Source: Gracilaria caudata (lineage: Eukaryota > Rhodophyta > Florideophyceae > Gracilariales > Gracilariaceae). Taken from it: 17,642 nt of DNA. Below, one piece after another: positions 1-8,264 of this stretch. Both the position numbers and the translations under genes were made by a program. The stretch is taken from the NCBI GenBank assembly GCA_030374735.1, contig JASCIV010000521.1, forward strand, positions 1 to 17,642, written 5' to 3'. Within the stretch, counting starts at the first letter, position 1. The number at the start of each line of letters is the position of its first letter. The notes beneath the pieces are model-generated. The model was not told where the DNA came from, did no database searches, and saw only the letters and a program-made list of their open reading frames with translations.

Positions 1-1
1 T

Positions 2-850
2 CACAAATTCCGAAACCCCATGCCAAGCCCCTTTCAGCTCCTTCGCCACGGTGAAGGACTGAAGTGGTGGTCCTACGATACGAGTGGAGTTGACGACCAT
101 TTGCAAACCAGATTTTCCCCTTGATGGACGCATTCCCAACGCAACGGCACGCATGCGGCGGAGCAAAACGTCTACATCCGGAGCCTCTTCCTCGAGACAG
201 CGATCCCGTCGGCGGGCGACAAAATGGAGAGTGAAAGAGACAGTGTCATTAACACCGCACTGCGCATTGCGAGCATGAGCAAGGTCACTTTCAACAGACG
301 CCCAGTACGTTTCCTCAGTTCCGACTTTGATGGTTGGATAGGCAATGTATGGCATGAGGCCATCGTCGGTCCACAGATCTCGAGCAAAATTGCGTGCCAA
401 TGTGATATCGGACCAGAAATAGACATTAGTACACACCAAGTCGATACTCTGCAAAGCTTTGCATACGGCAGCAGCAGCATGAACAGAGAGCGTCTTCGAG
501 GCCGGATCGCGGTGTCTGTCATTGTAGGACAGCGCGAATATAACAGCGCGGTCAGGTATCTGATCAGAGTGATGGGCGAGACCGTGCACAAGATCTTGTG
601 GTCTGAGAGAAGACAATTCGTACGGACCGGAGACGCCTTTTTCTATACGAGAGTCAATACTGAAAGAGAGTTTGTCGTATTGTGCGCGCCTTTGAATTTC
701 GTGCTCGTCAGTCAGTCGGAGCGCAAGGAGGAAGAGAGGAAACTTCTTTCGCATCTTGGTCTCGCCGGCAATGCACGAAGGGATTTGCTCATGAACAGTG
801 CGAGAAAAGCGTCTTACGAGGTACATAAGAAATTCGAAGCGGATGTATGA
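2..850 (+). pseudogene. Unrecognised gene, 5' end off window, one in-frame TGA
   Basis: One reading frame stays open from the window edge to the stop at 848-850, apart from a single TGA at 122-124. The intact part from the first downstream ATG (224) codes for 208 residues. Open sequence before that ATG (125-223) also reads as plausible protein, so 224 is probably not the native start. No family is recognised. The protein is soluble-looking, with no clear signal peptide or membrane helix; the last 60 residues are charged and probably helical. At the 3' end the stop overlaps the ATGATG of the next ORF (847), so either the next ORF is a separate gene or a frameshift joined them originally. That frame is open back to 829. 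A real gene fragment is likely, but identity is unknown. Confidence 0.42.
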
Positions 851-1260
851 TGCCAAGGACGGAAAGCGACATCTTAAAGTCCTTCATATGCTACAAGGAC
901 AAAAACTACCGTACAGCACAGATACGAGACACTAATCTACAGACCATAATCGCAGGATTATGGGAACAGTTCTCGGAGTTGTCCGAGCGGGTCGCGGCAA
1001 ACATTCGAGAGCAAGTGGATTGCTCCGAGGACTCTATCGAAACAGTTCTGGAGACGACTGTCGCTGAACTTGTCTCCAGCGCGAAGGTGTTTTGCGAATT
1101 TTTCCTAAATCGTAAAACTGCCTTCTGGGAAAGGCATGAAGCCATGTGGAGATTGCTTTCGCAGGGAAAGTTGGAAGATGATGGAAACCGTGAACAACCT
1201 GGAAACCCCTCAGACTGTGAACGTTCTATCGCGGGATCTCGGAGCACCGTGATATCCTAA
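847..1260 (+). CDS. Small helical protein of unknown function (possible family member A)
   Basis: This ORF of 137 codons (136 if the second ATG is used) overlaps the previous stop. Residues 37-88 are predicted mostly helical, with an IRE motif at 53-55 followed by SEDS at 60-63 and a hydrophobic helix. The same order, [VI]RE then [LS][ST]x[DE][DE] then a helix, is seen in the ORFs ending at 4171 and 6642, so it may be a shortened relative lacking about eight loop residues. The C-terminal 30 residues are polar and low-complexity. It ends 50 bases before the convergent kinase-like gene. It may instead be the frameshifted 3' part of the upstream gene. No function can be given. Confidence 0.35.
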   Translation: MMPRTESDILKSFICYKDKNYRTAQIRDTNLQTIIAGLWEQFSELSERVAANIREQVDCSEDSIETVLETTVAELVSSAKVFCEFFLNRKTAFWERHEAMWRLLSQGKLEDDGNREQPGNPSDCERSIAGSRSTVIS

Positions 1261-1310
1261 ATAACATCTCAGGGAGGGGACAGGACGTACTAAAACATTT
1301 GGATTCGTGG

Positions 1311-2753
1311 TTAACGAGCTTCCATTACTTGCAAGATTGTAATCAACCTCGCAATCCGTTGGTCTATTCCGGAGAAGCTTTGGATTTCTTCACCCCGTAC
1401 TTTCTGTTGCCATTGTATGGTGTGATGGAGGTCCAAGAACCAGTAACAAAGACCAGCAATGTGCAACATCCGTTTGAAGTAAACAATTGGCATTTTCCAC
1501 CTCCATATGTGCATATATTGTTCGAGAGCCCGGTCCATGTCCTCTGTGTTTGTTTCCATGCTACTCAAAAGCACATAGACGTCGAGAAGCGGGTTGCCCA
1601 GAAATGCAGATCCCCAATCAAAAATTCGGTAGGTCGGTGGCGAACTTGGCGGGTTTTGTTGCTTCGCAATGTTGCCAAGGTGAATATCTCCATGTACTAA
1701 AGTCATTGGGAGATTTTCGGAGTGCAGTTCCTGAAACAGCCGTCTAATTGACGAGACGTGTTGGGCAGAAACTTCTTCACATGTCTTTTCGTAGTATTGT
1801 GAACCTGGATATCGTAAGACTTTCTCCACGTTGGCTATTGTCCACTCCATGCTGAAAGTCTTTATGCCAGATTCCATAAGATCTTCCAAGTGTGGCATCG
1901 AAATACGATGCATCCGTGCAAGCGTTGTTAATAGCAGAACGGGGTCCGGTGAAAATTTCGTACTTGCGGCGCTGTTCTGCACGAAGGACTTCTAGTTGTC
2001 ACTGGTAGCAACTACCTCTGGAACGAAATCCTTTGCAAAGGTCGATATCTTGTATGTAACCAGTGCTTCTCGAGAATCCTGCACGCAAGTCTTGACGAAG
2101 AATCGTTGCTTCAGATTCTTGGCATTGTTCGTAGGCACTCCTTCCGCACCAGCGTCGACTACGAGAATCGAAGAACTTTCTGTATTGCGTGCGACGCCAA
2201 TTTCTAATTGATCATATCCATGTGATGCCAGTACATCAAAGACCCACTTTTTCGCGCAACGAAACCATCCAAATGTTCTCCACACTGGATAGTACAGGTC
2301 TGCTCTAGTAGATGCTTGTGTGTGGAAAAAGTCCAGTAGTATCTGCATGGTTTGAACATGAGACTCAACTGGCTTCCATACGAAGTTGCATACGTCTTTC
2401 TCCGAGATCCATGTCTTTCTGTCGGCTTCGTTCGAGTTGACGACGTGGTCGACATCAAACACGAGTATCAGTTCTTCATTCCCATGATCATTTGTCTGAA
2501 GCCTCCTTAACGAGCTGAGAATTGTGCCCTCTACTCCGAATTCCTCCTCGACCATTTTGGTAAGAGCACCACAATCGAACTCCCATCTGCACATTGCCGA
2601 TGTCAACGGCGTCACCGCAGGAAGTACTAGCTCCCCCGATATTTCACGTAGAGCAAGGAGCTTCTGCACATCAGGGCTGTACATAATAAAGTAGTACGTA
2701 TCTCTCTCTACCGAATTCAGAGAACCGGACAACGAGATGTCCGACTCACTCAT
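1311..2753 (-). pseudogene. APH/choline-kinase-like phosphotransferase, split by in-frame TAG
   Basis: The C-terminal half (1311-1982) carries the two APH hallmarks: a Brenner-type LVHGDIHLGN catalytic loop (HGD codons at 1694-1686) and, about 23 residues later, IFDWGSAFLGNPLLDV with the metal-binding Asp. The N-terminal half has a PVWRTFGWF segment about residue 156 from the chosen start, the probable N-lobe Lys in FFVKT (about 221) and VPEVVAT. These match bacterial-type APH proteins that have a long N-terminal extension, so the enzyme would phosphorylate a small molecule; the substrate is unknown. Residues 15-125 may be a degenerate Nudix-like domain. Both halves are in one frame, separated only by TAG at 1994-1992 between the N-lobe and the hinge. 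ATG 2753 is the first Met after an upstream in-frame TGA (2813-2811); with the TAG read through the protein would be about 480 residues. The frame is again open from 3143 to 2814. Family identity is strong; whether the gene is dead, recoded or mis-sequenced is open. Confidence 0.75.
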
Positions 2754-3466
2754 ATCTGAATGATCAACTCTGTGTCCCGCAGACAGACGAAACGTGAGAC
2801 CTCGCACAAGTCACAAGGACTTCCTGGAGCCGAGAATTATCCAGCTGATAAAGGCAATTCTTAGTAGATTGGGCTCCGCCCGCGAATCCGCCAGAGCAAA
2901 CACAATCTCAACTTCAGATCCGGTTTCACCCCTCACACCTGTGTTTAACAACACTGCTATGTTTCGGAACGTTCCGATTGTACACGTATCTAGTGAGAGG
3001 ATAGGACTCTTCTTGAGTTTGTTTCCGCAGGGCAAATGAAGGCACCATGCGGGGACATGAGAACGAAACTTCGCTGTAGCGAGGAACGAACGATTCTCCA
3101 ACTGGTACCTTTCAGAAAAGGCATATTTTGGAAAACTTTTCATTGAGATTCAAATAACTCAAAAACTATTAAACTGAACGCCACCCACGACACATGATCA
3201 GCCCATGATTGGCCACATGGATCCATCGTTGCGTTCCCTTTTCGTGTGCCACGACAGCAGGATCACGGCGGCTACTTTGCACATCGAGTCGGCATTTGAA
3301 TCTAGAAGAAAGATGGGCTCTAGACTGTCCCCATACGGCCCTCCGCCTTACAGAAAGCTCCCCAGAAGGGACATTTAAGAAAAGAATGGGTCTTTAAGAG
3401 ATAACCAATCACCACGCCACACGTGCGATCACGTTTGCGCCCATTCGTCAATCCACGCCCAGTTAA
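2754..3466. other. Divergent intergenic region between kinase-like gene and small (+) ORF
   Basis: No convincing separate gene. On the minus strand a 110-codon ORF beginning with ATG (3143-2811) shares the frame of the kinase-like gene and is separated from it by one TGA, so it may be a lost N-terminal extension or chance. The rest must hold the promoters of two divergent genes. A reverse CCAAT (ATTGG) lies near 3208, with no clear TATA box nearby. Confidence 0.35.
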
Positions 3467-3625
3467 AAACGGCCCTGGGCCACAGGCGTTTTCAGTCGGC
3501 TATTCTACGAGCACCGCGTTGGCCGCTCGTACATTCCAGCGCTCACTTTTGTGAAGTCATCCACTTCCACCGCCGATAGCCCGAAGACTGCAAGACCGTA
3601 TCCTCAGGTATTCGACTTTAGTCGA

Positions 3626-3632
3626 TATAAAG
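3626..3632 (+). promoter_or_regulatory. TATA-like box
   Basis: TATAAAG lies about 140 bases before the likely start ATG at 3770. It lies inside the open frame that extends upstream to 3467, so if that whole frame is translated the match is chance. An ATG in another frame at 3681 would come first after this box, which weakens it. Confidence 0.2.
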
Positions 3633-3769
3633 GCGATTTGTCTGCGTGTCGAAGCAGTTTGCAGCTCCCTGTATCAAGATATGGAGCGGCGATCGGCGAA
3701 CCCCTATCGAATGTGGGAGACTTCTTTGCAAGTGGAAAGCAGTCACCGCCGACGAATCAAGTGCTTGCG

Positions 3770-4171
3770 ATGGGTATCTCTTCCGTCGGAGTATTCAAGT
3801 TTTCCAAATTGCCTCGTCCTGCTGAAGAGAAGTATACAGATGGCGACAATGAGCAAGCAACGCCTGGTGAAGTTTGGACTACTGCATGGGACGAAGAGAT
3901 TAAGGACATCTACGAGAAAATTGGAATGAGATCTGAGTTTATAGTTACGCTGGTAGAAAAGGTCAGAGAGGTATTAGTCGATGCCCCGGCTATTGAAAAT
4001 GGACTCTCTGCCGATGATGCCATGAGACTTCGCCTCCATATCTGTAGGCTGCATCGATATGTCTTCCAGTCGTGGTCACATGCTTCGGATAGATGGGATG
4101 CATGCGTTGATGTAGCGCTAGATGTGGATGAAGAAGCGCTTAACGAAAGTGTGACACGAAAGCTATTGTAA
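3770..4171 (+). CDS. Small helical protein of unknown function (possible family member B)
   Basis: Starting at the first in-frame ATG the protein has 133 residues. The frame is open back to 3467 without an ATG (a GTG lies at 3551), so the N-terminus may be longer, spliced or truncated. The core has PGEVW at 32-36, a helix with VRE at 65-67, LSADD at 79-83 and a helix ending at Trp102. The ORF at 6133-6642 has PGEVY, IRE, LTPEE and Trp at matching spacing: 12 residues from the RE Glu to Leu and 23 from Leu to Trp in both. The tail (about 110-133) is acidic. No signal peptide, membrane segment or catalytic motif is visible, and the family is not recognised. It lies between a divergent kinase-like gene and a convergent acidic gene. 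Confidence 0.45.
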   Translation: MGISSVGVFKFSKLPRPAEEKYTDGDNEQATPGEVWTTAWDEEIKDIYEKIGMRSEFIVTLVEKVREVLVDAPAIENGLSADDAMRLRLHICRLHRYVFQSWSHASDRWDACVDVALDVDEEALNESVTRKLL

Positions 4172-4219
4172 AATCTTGCGAACGAGATTGTGTTTCATGT
4201 GCGAAGTTGCCTGAAGCGC

Positions 4220-5066
4220 CTACCGACTATAACGGTTGCTGAGCACTTGGATTCTGTTGTTGCGCCTTTCTTTCGCGCCCATTGTGTTGATGTGTGGCGG
4301 CGACCACCCCCGCATCTCGCGCTGGCGCACCTCGTCGGCCGCGCCCAGCGCCTTGATCTGCCCGCGTGCGAGCAGCGCCACCATGCACTGCGCTCTTCAT
4401 CGGAACCGGCTGCACACACAGATCAGGTGAGAGCCCTCTTCGGACGCCTGCAAAGCAGTCACGTCGGTGTCGTCCATCAGCCGTACCACGCGCCTAAGCA
4501 CGTCGTCACCGCGCTCCAGACCCCTCCTCCTCCCCCTCCCCCACCGCCGTCACCCGCACCCCGCGCCGCTCCACGTAGTGCCCGAACATGTCAAACTCCC
4601 GCAGCTGCTCGTGATGAAGCGTCTGCACCGCGCGCGTCACCTCCGCAACCAAGCAGACCGCCCCGTCGTCAAAATGCTTTCCCAACGCCTCCACCTCGTC
4701 GTACACCGCTTCCAGTCCGCTCAGCATGCCCTCGTCCACCTCCTCCGTGTCGTCGGCGAGAAAGTGCAGCTTGTGCGCCACAAACTCGTACCCGACGCGC
4801 TGTCGCCTGCCCAACGTCACCCCGTCTACGCCGCCGACGAACTGCTCGCACCGCGCGCGCCGGTCGTGCTGGCAGCGGAAGCTTTCGGCTGCCTCTTCGT
4901 CATCTTCTCTGTCTTCTTCTTCTTCTTCTTCGTCTGCGTCTTCGTTGAGCTGCGCCGTCTCCATCGCAGCCTTTTTCTCGCGGTGCTGGACGCACAGCTG
5001 GTACAGACACACACCGCGCATCTTGGCTCTCCCCAGCGGGCGTGCCGCACCGTTCACGCCCGCCAT
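4220..5066 (-). pseudogene. Acidic helical protein, broken by frameshift and in-frame TGA
   Basis: The minus strand from ATG 5066 gives 186 residues: a basic start, HREKKAAMETA at about 28-38, an acidic run (about 42-58, nearly all Glu/Asp), then helical sequence rich in Leu, Val and Glu. This frame stops at 4508-4506. A +1 frame takes over within the purine-rich GGGGGA/GGA tract (about 4510-4545) and reads on sensibly to TAG at 4222-4220, except for one TGA at 4399-4397 whose upstream neighbour codon is CGA. The frame before ATG 5066 is open to about 5118 and also protein-like, so the true start may lie upstream. The region is visibly richer in G+C than the flanks. Plus-strand ORFs across it, with Ser, Pro and Arg runs, are shadows. 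The family is not recognised. Confidence 0.5.
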
Positions 5067-5238
5067 AAACCACGTCGAGTACCGTTGGTACCACCTCCAT
5101 AATTGGACTTACCCCTCACCTCTTGCTCCACGTGTGTCACCCTTTTTGTCCCCTTTCCCGCATTACCACCACCACTGCCACCCTCGCCAGTCAGCGCTCC
5201 ACAAACTGTCGCAGCTTGGCGCTGCCTGAGCATGGGAA

Positions 5239-5592
5239 TCAATAGTTCAGATTAGGAAGAACTTTGGCACCCTTCCGATGCACATTGCAAACTCCGCAGC
5301 AAACCCATTTGCGTGTATTCCCTTTCTTCTTCAAACTGTAATACACATGAAATTTGCATTCCCTGCCATTTTCCTTCTTGCGTCCGCAGTCTACCATCAT
5401 GTGATCCCCTTTCTTCCCGTTGCACTGCAGGCAAATCCCAAACGTGTCGAAACAGTTGGTACCAGAGAACAAACCACCGTTTCTCGAACTGCTCATGGCC
5501 GCGTGATTGATGAAGCGTAGTTCTCTGCTTTTGGATGCTGGGTGCTTTCCACCACCAGGATCAGGATTGGACTTGATGATTAACCAGTACAT
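5239..5592 (-). CDS. Small Cys-rich, probably zinc-binding protein
   Basis: From ATG 5592 the protein has 117 residues; a second ATG at 5496 would give 85. An in-frame TAG about 5622 bounds it upstream. The C-terminal half has ordered metal ligands: ICLQC (Cys54, Cys57), Cys69, Cys79, then WVCCGVCNVH (Cys98, 99, 102, His105). The order CxxC, C, C, W-x-C, H with basic residues between resembles the DNA-binding zinc modules at the N-terminus of FAR1/Mutator-type and GCM/WRKY-like proteins, but the match is by pattern only. The protein could be a transposase remnant lacking the catalytic part, or a small host DNA-binding protein. The frame is intact. Confidence 0.42.
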   Translation of the reverse strand: MYWLIIKSNPDPGGGKHPASKSRELRFINHAAMSSSRNGGLFSGTNCFDTFGICLQCNGKKGDHMMVDCGRKKENGRECKFHVYYSLKKKGNTRKWVCCGVCNVHRKGAKVLPNLNY

Positions 5593-5616
5593 CGTCCACT
5601 CTGACAAGGGATCCAC

Positions 5617-6132
5617 GTGAAACTATCTGTTTGTCCATTCAAAAAAAACCAACTTCTCGTGCTTCAAAATTCTACTTCTTGGAGAAAATCGCACCAGGGA
5701 CACTGTCAAACGGTAGCGCTTGGACGAGGAACACTTTGCACAATCAAAGTGGTAACGAGCGTGAGAGGTTTTGAGCGCGTCTCTTCGCGCTCACTAGAAG
5801 CTTTTCTTTACGTAGAAGAACTTCAATAAAACCAATCTGCCTAAGGCAGCTCCTTCCCTGCGGAGATCAAGCGCAAAGCATACTTATAAACGACGGCAGA
5901 GCTCGCTTGCACCTCAATGTGCATGCGAGCTCACCGTTGTGCACAAATGACCAGTCAGTTTGGGCTGCACCTGCGACAGCCTGTCAATGGACAGACACCG
6001 TAGCTGCTACAGTGTATCGACTACACGTACATGCACCAGTTTTCTCCCCGCTGGTCAGACGTGGAAGTTGGTACAAGCCAGTCTGGTCTGTTCTTGTCAT
6101 TGTCTCGGCAATCCATATGCTGGTACTTCATA
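5617..6132. other. Intergenic stretch with weak ORF, TATA-like box and hairpin
   Basis: A 70-codon plus-strand ORF (ATG 5617 to TAA 5829) shows no recognisable motif, and AATAAA overlaps its stop (near 5825). TATAAAC lies at 5885-5891, just before the hairpin at 5899-5932. The remainder up to ATG 6133 is probably 5' flank of the next gene; several other ATGs fall in between, so a long leader is doubtful. Confidence 0.3.
5899..5932. repeat. Inverted repeat (hairpin)
   Basis: GAGCTCGC at 5899-5906 is exactly complementary to GCGAGCTC at 5925-5932. Inside, TGCAC (5908-5912) pairs with GTGCA (5919-5923), leaving the loop CTCAAT. It follows a TATA-like box by eight bases. It could be an operator-like or transcript hairpin; no family is known. 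Confidence 0.6.
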
Positions 6133-6642
6133 ATGTCGTCTAAGGATTCGAAATGCCCATCAGCTCGCACACCTTCTGAGGAAGAACCAACGGAGAAGAA
6201 GAATACAACTGTATCGCTTCTTATGCGACGAAAGTTGAAGTCTAGGTCTTATGAGAGCTTGAAGGTCATGTGGTCCTCGCCCTGGAGGCAAGCGTACGAA
6301 CCAGAGAGGCCTCTCGCTTTTCGGGGGGTTAGTTCGAAAGTTAGCCTCAGTGACCTGTTTGCGCGGCCTGGGGAAGTGTACTTGTCCTCAGACGAGCAAA
6401 ACTTTTTCAATGACAGGCACACTTCGGAGACCGCTCTTGCGCTGTTCAGGTTTGGTATCTGCATTGAACAAGCTAGTCGTTTAACAGCTATGATTAGGGA
6501 AACTGTTCTGAATCCTCTACGTATGGAAGCAAAGCTCACGCCGGAAGAGGTAGAGGATGTAAGCTATATGTTTGTGGATGTGTACGCTTTGGCTAAGATG
6601 GCTTGGGTGCTCATGTGCGAAGGTTTCATGCATTGCTCCTAG
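6133..6642 (+). CDS. Small helical protein of unknown function (possible family member C)
   Basis: ATG 6133 gives 169 residues. The frame is open upstream to 6031, but that part is not protein-like and reads as leader. Residues 1-45 are Ser/Lys/Glu-rich and probably disordered; the rest is ordered. Key positions are PGEVY (79-83), IRE (121-123), LTPEE (135-139) and Trp158. They match the ORF ending at 4171 in order and, from IRE to Trp, in exact spacing; between PGEV and IRE this protein is nine residues longer. The frame is intact and ends with TAG. No localisation signal or catalytic motif is visible. Function unknown; a duplicated lineage-specific family is the best reading. Confidence 0.52.
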   Translation: MSSKDSKCPSARTPSEEEPTEKKNTTVSLLMRRKLKSRSYESLKVMWSSPWRQAYEPERPLAFRGVSSKVSLSDLFARPGEVYLSSDEQNFFNDRHTSETALALFRFGICIEQASRLTAMIRETVLNPLRMEAKLTPEEVEDVSYMFVDVYALAKMAWVLMCEGFMHCS

Positions 6643-7647
6643 CTGTTTCCTTGTTCTATTTAGCTGGAGTTAGGTTTCATGAGCCTTAACCTTTGCTAGC
6701 CTTTGTTGTACGATCACGACTTCCCCAGCAGTTCATATAATGTTATGGTAGTAACCTGGATAGACGTTTCTGGTTATTAGATTGGTACAAATGTCAGAAG
6801 AGACGTCGAGCACATAGTTTTACGTTGTCCACTGACAAACGCCTCTCGACGAAAAGAACTACCAGGGTTGAACGAACAACGCAATTTGAGTTTGTAACAA
6901 ATGATTAGACAATAAGTTGTTAGCTTTCTTAGTGAGAGAGAAGTTACGTAAGTTCTAGTTCGGCCTAGAATCAAAGGTAGATGACAACACGCTTTCTCTC
7001 TCTCTGTTTATGGAAACGGTGAAGCTGATTATGGTTCTACGCGTGGGTTTGCTCAAGACCCAACGGCCTATAATACCTCTACATCGCAGCCACTGGCTAC
7101 TACTCTGAAGCAGTACTACAGGTACTGGGCTACGATGAGAAGGTACAAGATATCTTAGGTGTTTCCGACTGCAAAGCGTTTCGTCACCGACGCTTATCGC
7201 CTTCGTCTTTCCTTCTTTATTCAACCTCTAGAGACTGTCGGCTAAAAGGGACGCGGAGAACTCTCCGTGGCAGGGAGAGTGATGTTTCTCTCGACCATCT
7301 CTAGTGTTTTGAGAATATCTCCCGGTTTTGGTTAAACAGGTTTTTGTGTTTCCATCACATTTAAACAAATGTACAGAACATTTTGGGTTGTTACAGAAAT
7401 ATTATATTCTGACCATCCGGAAACATTGCGACTTGATGCTGCATCATCGACGGACAGATCAAGCCTTCGTAATCCTCCCAAGTCTGGACTCCGACGAATG
7501 CGTGCGTGAGCAGCTCTCTCTTTCTCTGTCTCTTCTACACGGAAAGGGTTCGGAAAAACTTTGGGGCGACATTGGCTCTTCTTTCGTAGTTCGTCAGCAG
7601 TTCTCGCTATATCTCTTTCACTTCATACCCTCTCCACTGCCAACGTC
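6643..7647. other. Gene-poor stretch before the GATA-like gene
   Basis: Holds the possible LINE tail at 6781-6897, a CT run near 6996-7005 and a short perfect palindrome, CGGAGA-AC-TCTCCG, at 7254-7267. Minus-strand ORFs at 6777-7224 and a plus-strand ORF at 7328-7777 show no motif and look like chance. The end of the stretch must contain the promoter of the gene at 7648. Confidence 0.4.
6781..6897 (+). mobile_element. Possible tail of a non-LTR retrotransposon ORF2
   Basis: The open stretch between TAG 6778 and TAA 6895 reads DVEHIVLRCPLTNASRRKEL. Many LINE ORF2 proteins end with a CCHC-type knuckle followed by Arg-rich sequence, of the form ETxxHxxxxCPxxxxxR. The H-x4-C spacing, the acidic residues before His and the Arg pair after it fit. 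The first CxxC pair and the reverse transcriptase itself are absent, so at best this is a short, dead 3' fragment. The match covers about 25 residues, so chance is possible. Confidence 0.3.
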
Positions 7648-8247
7648 ATGGGAAAGGTTTGCGAGCTGTGTTCCGCGGAAGAAAACAGAGTACGCCGATT
7701 TGCTCCATTTCTTGAACAGCTTTGCAGCCAATGCACGAGACGATATCGCTCAAAAGAAATACAAGTTTATCTGTTAGAAGGTAAGGTTTCGTGTAAACCA
7801 TTCGAAGGGGGTCTTCAGCATGACGTTGTCGGATTCAATCGGTACAAGAATGGAAAGCTTAACTACAGCTCGCCAATACTTGAGCCATCGGCGCAAGGAG
7901 AGCGAGAAGGTTTACAAGCAGATGGCCTTTCTCTAACCGAAGAGCTGAAGCGCAAGGAAGAATTGGTCGTGAAGCTCTCAAAGGAAATGGAGGAGCTGCG
8001 CAAAGAATCAGATATGGCCTGTGCTCTTCGAGGAGCGATAGCACATAAGGTTAAGGAAGAAGCAAAGCTCATAGAAGAGGTTGACGCTTTACAAAACAAG
8101 AACAAGAATCTCATAGGAAAGATTGAAGCGTTAGAAAACGAGAACTCCTGTCTCAAGGCTCAGAAGCGACGAACCTTGAACTTGCTTTCCACGATCGTTC
8201 CAGATGTTGCTTTTTTAAGCGATCTCCGCCAGCGAAACAGTGGCTGA
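7648..8247 (+). CDS. GATA-like zinc finger protein with C-terminal coiled coil
   Basis: ATG 7648 is the first ATG after an ATG-free leader and gives 199 residues. Residues 5-29 contain C-x2-C-x17-C-x2-C (Cys5, 8, 26, 29), the spacing of GATA fingers. LCSQCTRRYRSK at the second pair resembles the GATA signature LCNACGLxY plus basic tail, and VRR falls where GATA factors have WRR. A middle linker (about 45-95) is followed by a long heptad-rich coiled coil (about 98-180) with Leu, Glu and Lys periodicity, suggesting dimerisation. A nuclear DNA-binding or scaffold role is inferred. The Trp and Asn typical of GATA fingers are missing, so DNA binding is not certain. The frame is intact and ends in TGA 18 bases before the remnant that follows. 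Confidence 0.58.
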   Translation: MGKVCELCSAEENRVRRFAPFLEQLCSQCTRRYRSKEIQVYLLEGKVSCKPFEGGLQHDVVGFNRYKNGKLNYSSPILEPSAQGEREGLQADGLSLTEELKRKEELVVKLSKEMEELRKESDMACALRGAIAHKVKEEAKLIEEVDALQNKNKNLIGKIEALENENSCLKAQKRRTLNLLSTIVPDVAFLSDLRQRNSG

Positions 8248-8264
8248 CCGTCTCTCTTTCTAGT

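Noticed and set aside
172..591. 139-codon minus-strand ORF
   Set aside because: Antisense to a better plus-strand frame that stays open through 850; no motif seen.
1994..2017. A 24-base GT...AG intron removing the TAG in the kinase-like gene
   Set aside because: Too short for normal splicing and it would delete conserved residues after VPE.
4467..5229. Long plus-strand ORFs with Ser, Pro, Leu and Arg runs
   Set aside because: They mirror the acidic and GC-rich minus-strand gene; the Ser run is the reverse reading of the Glu codons.
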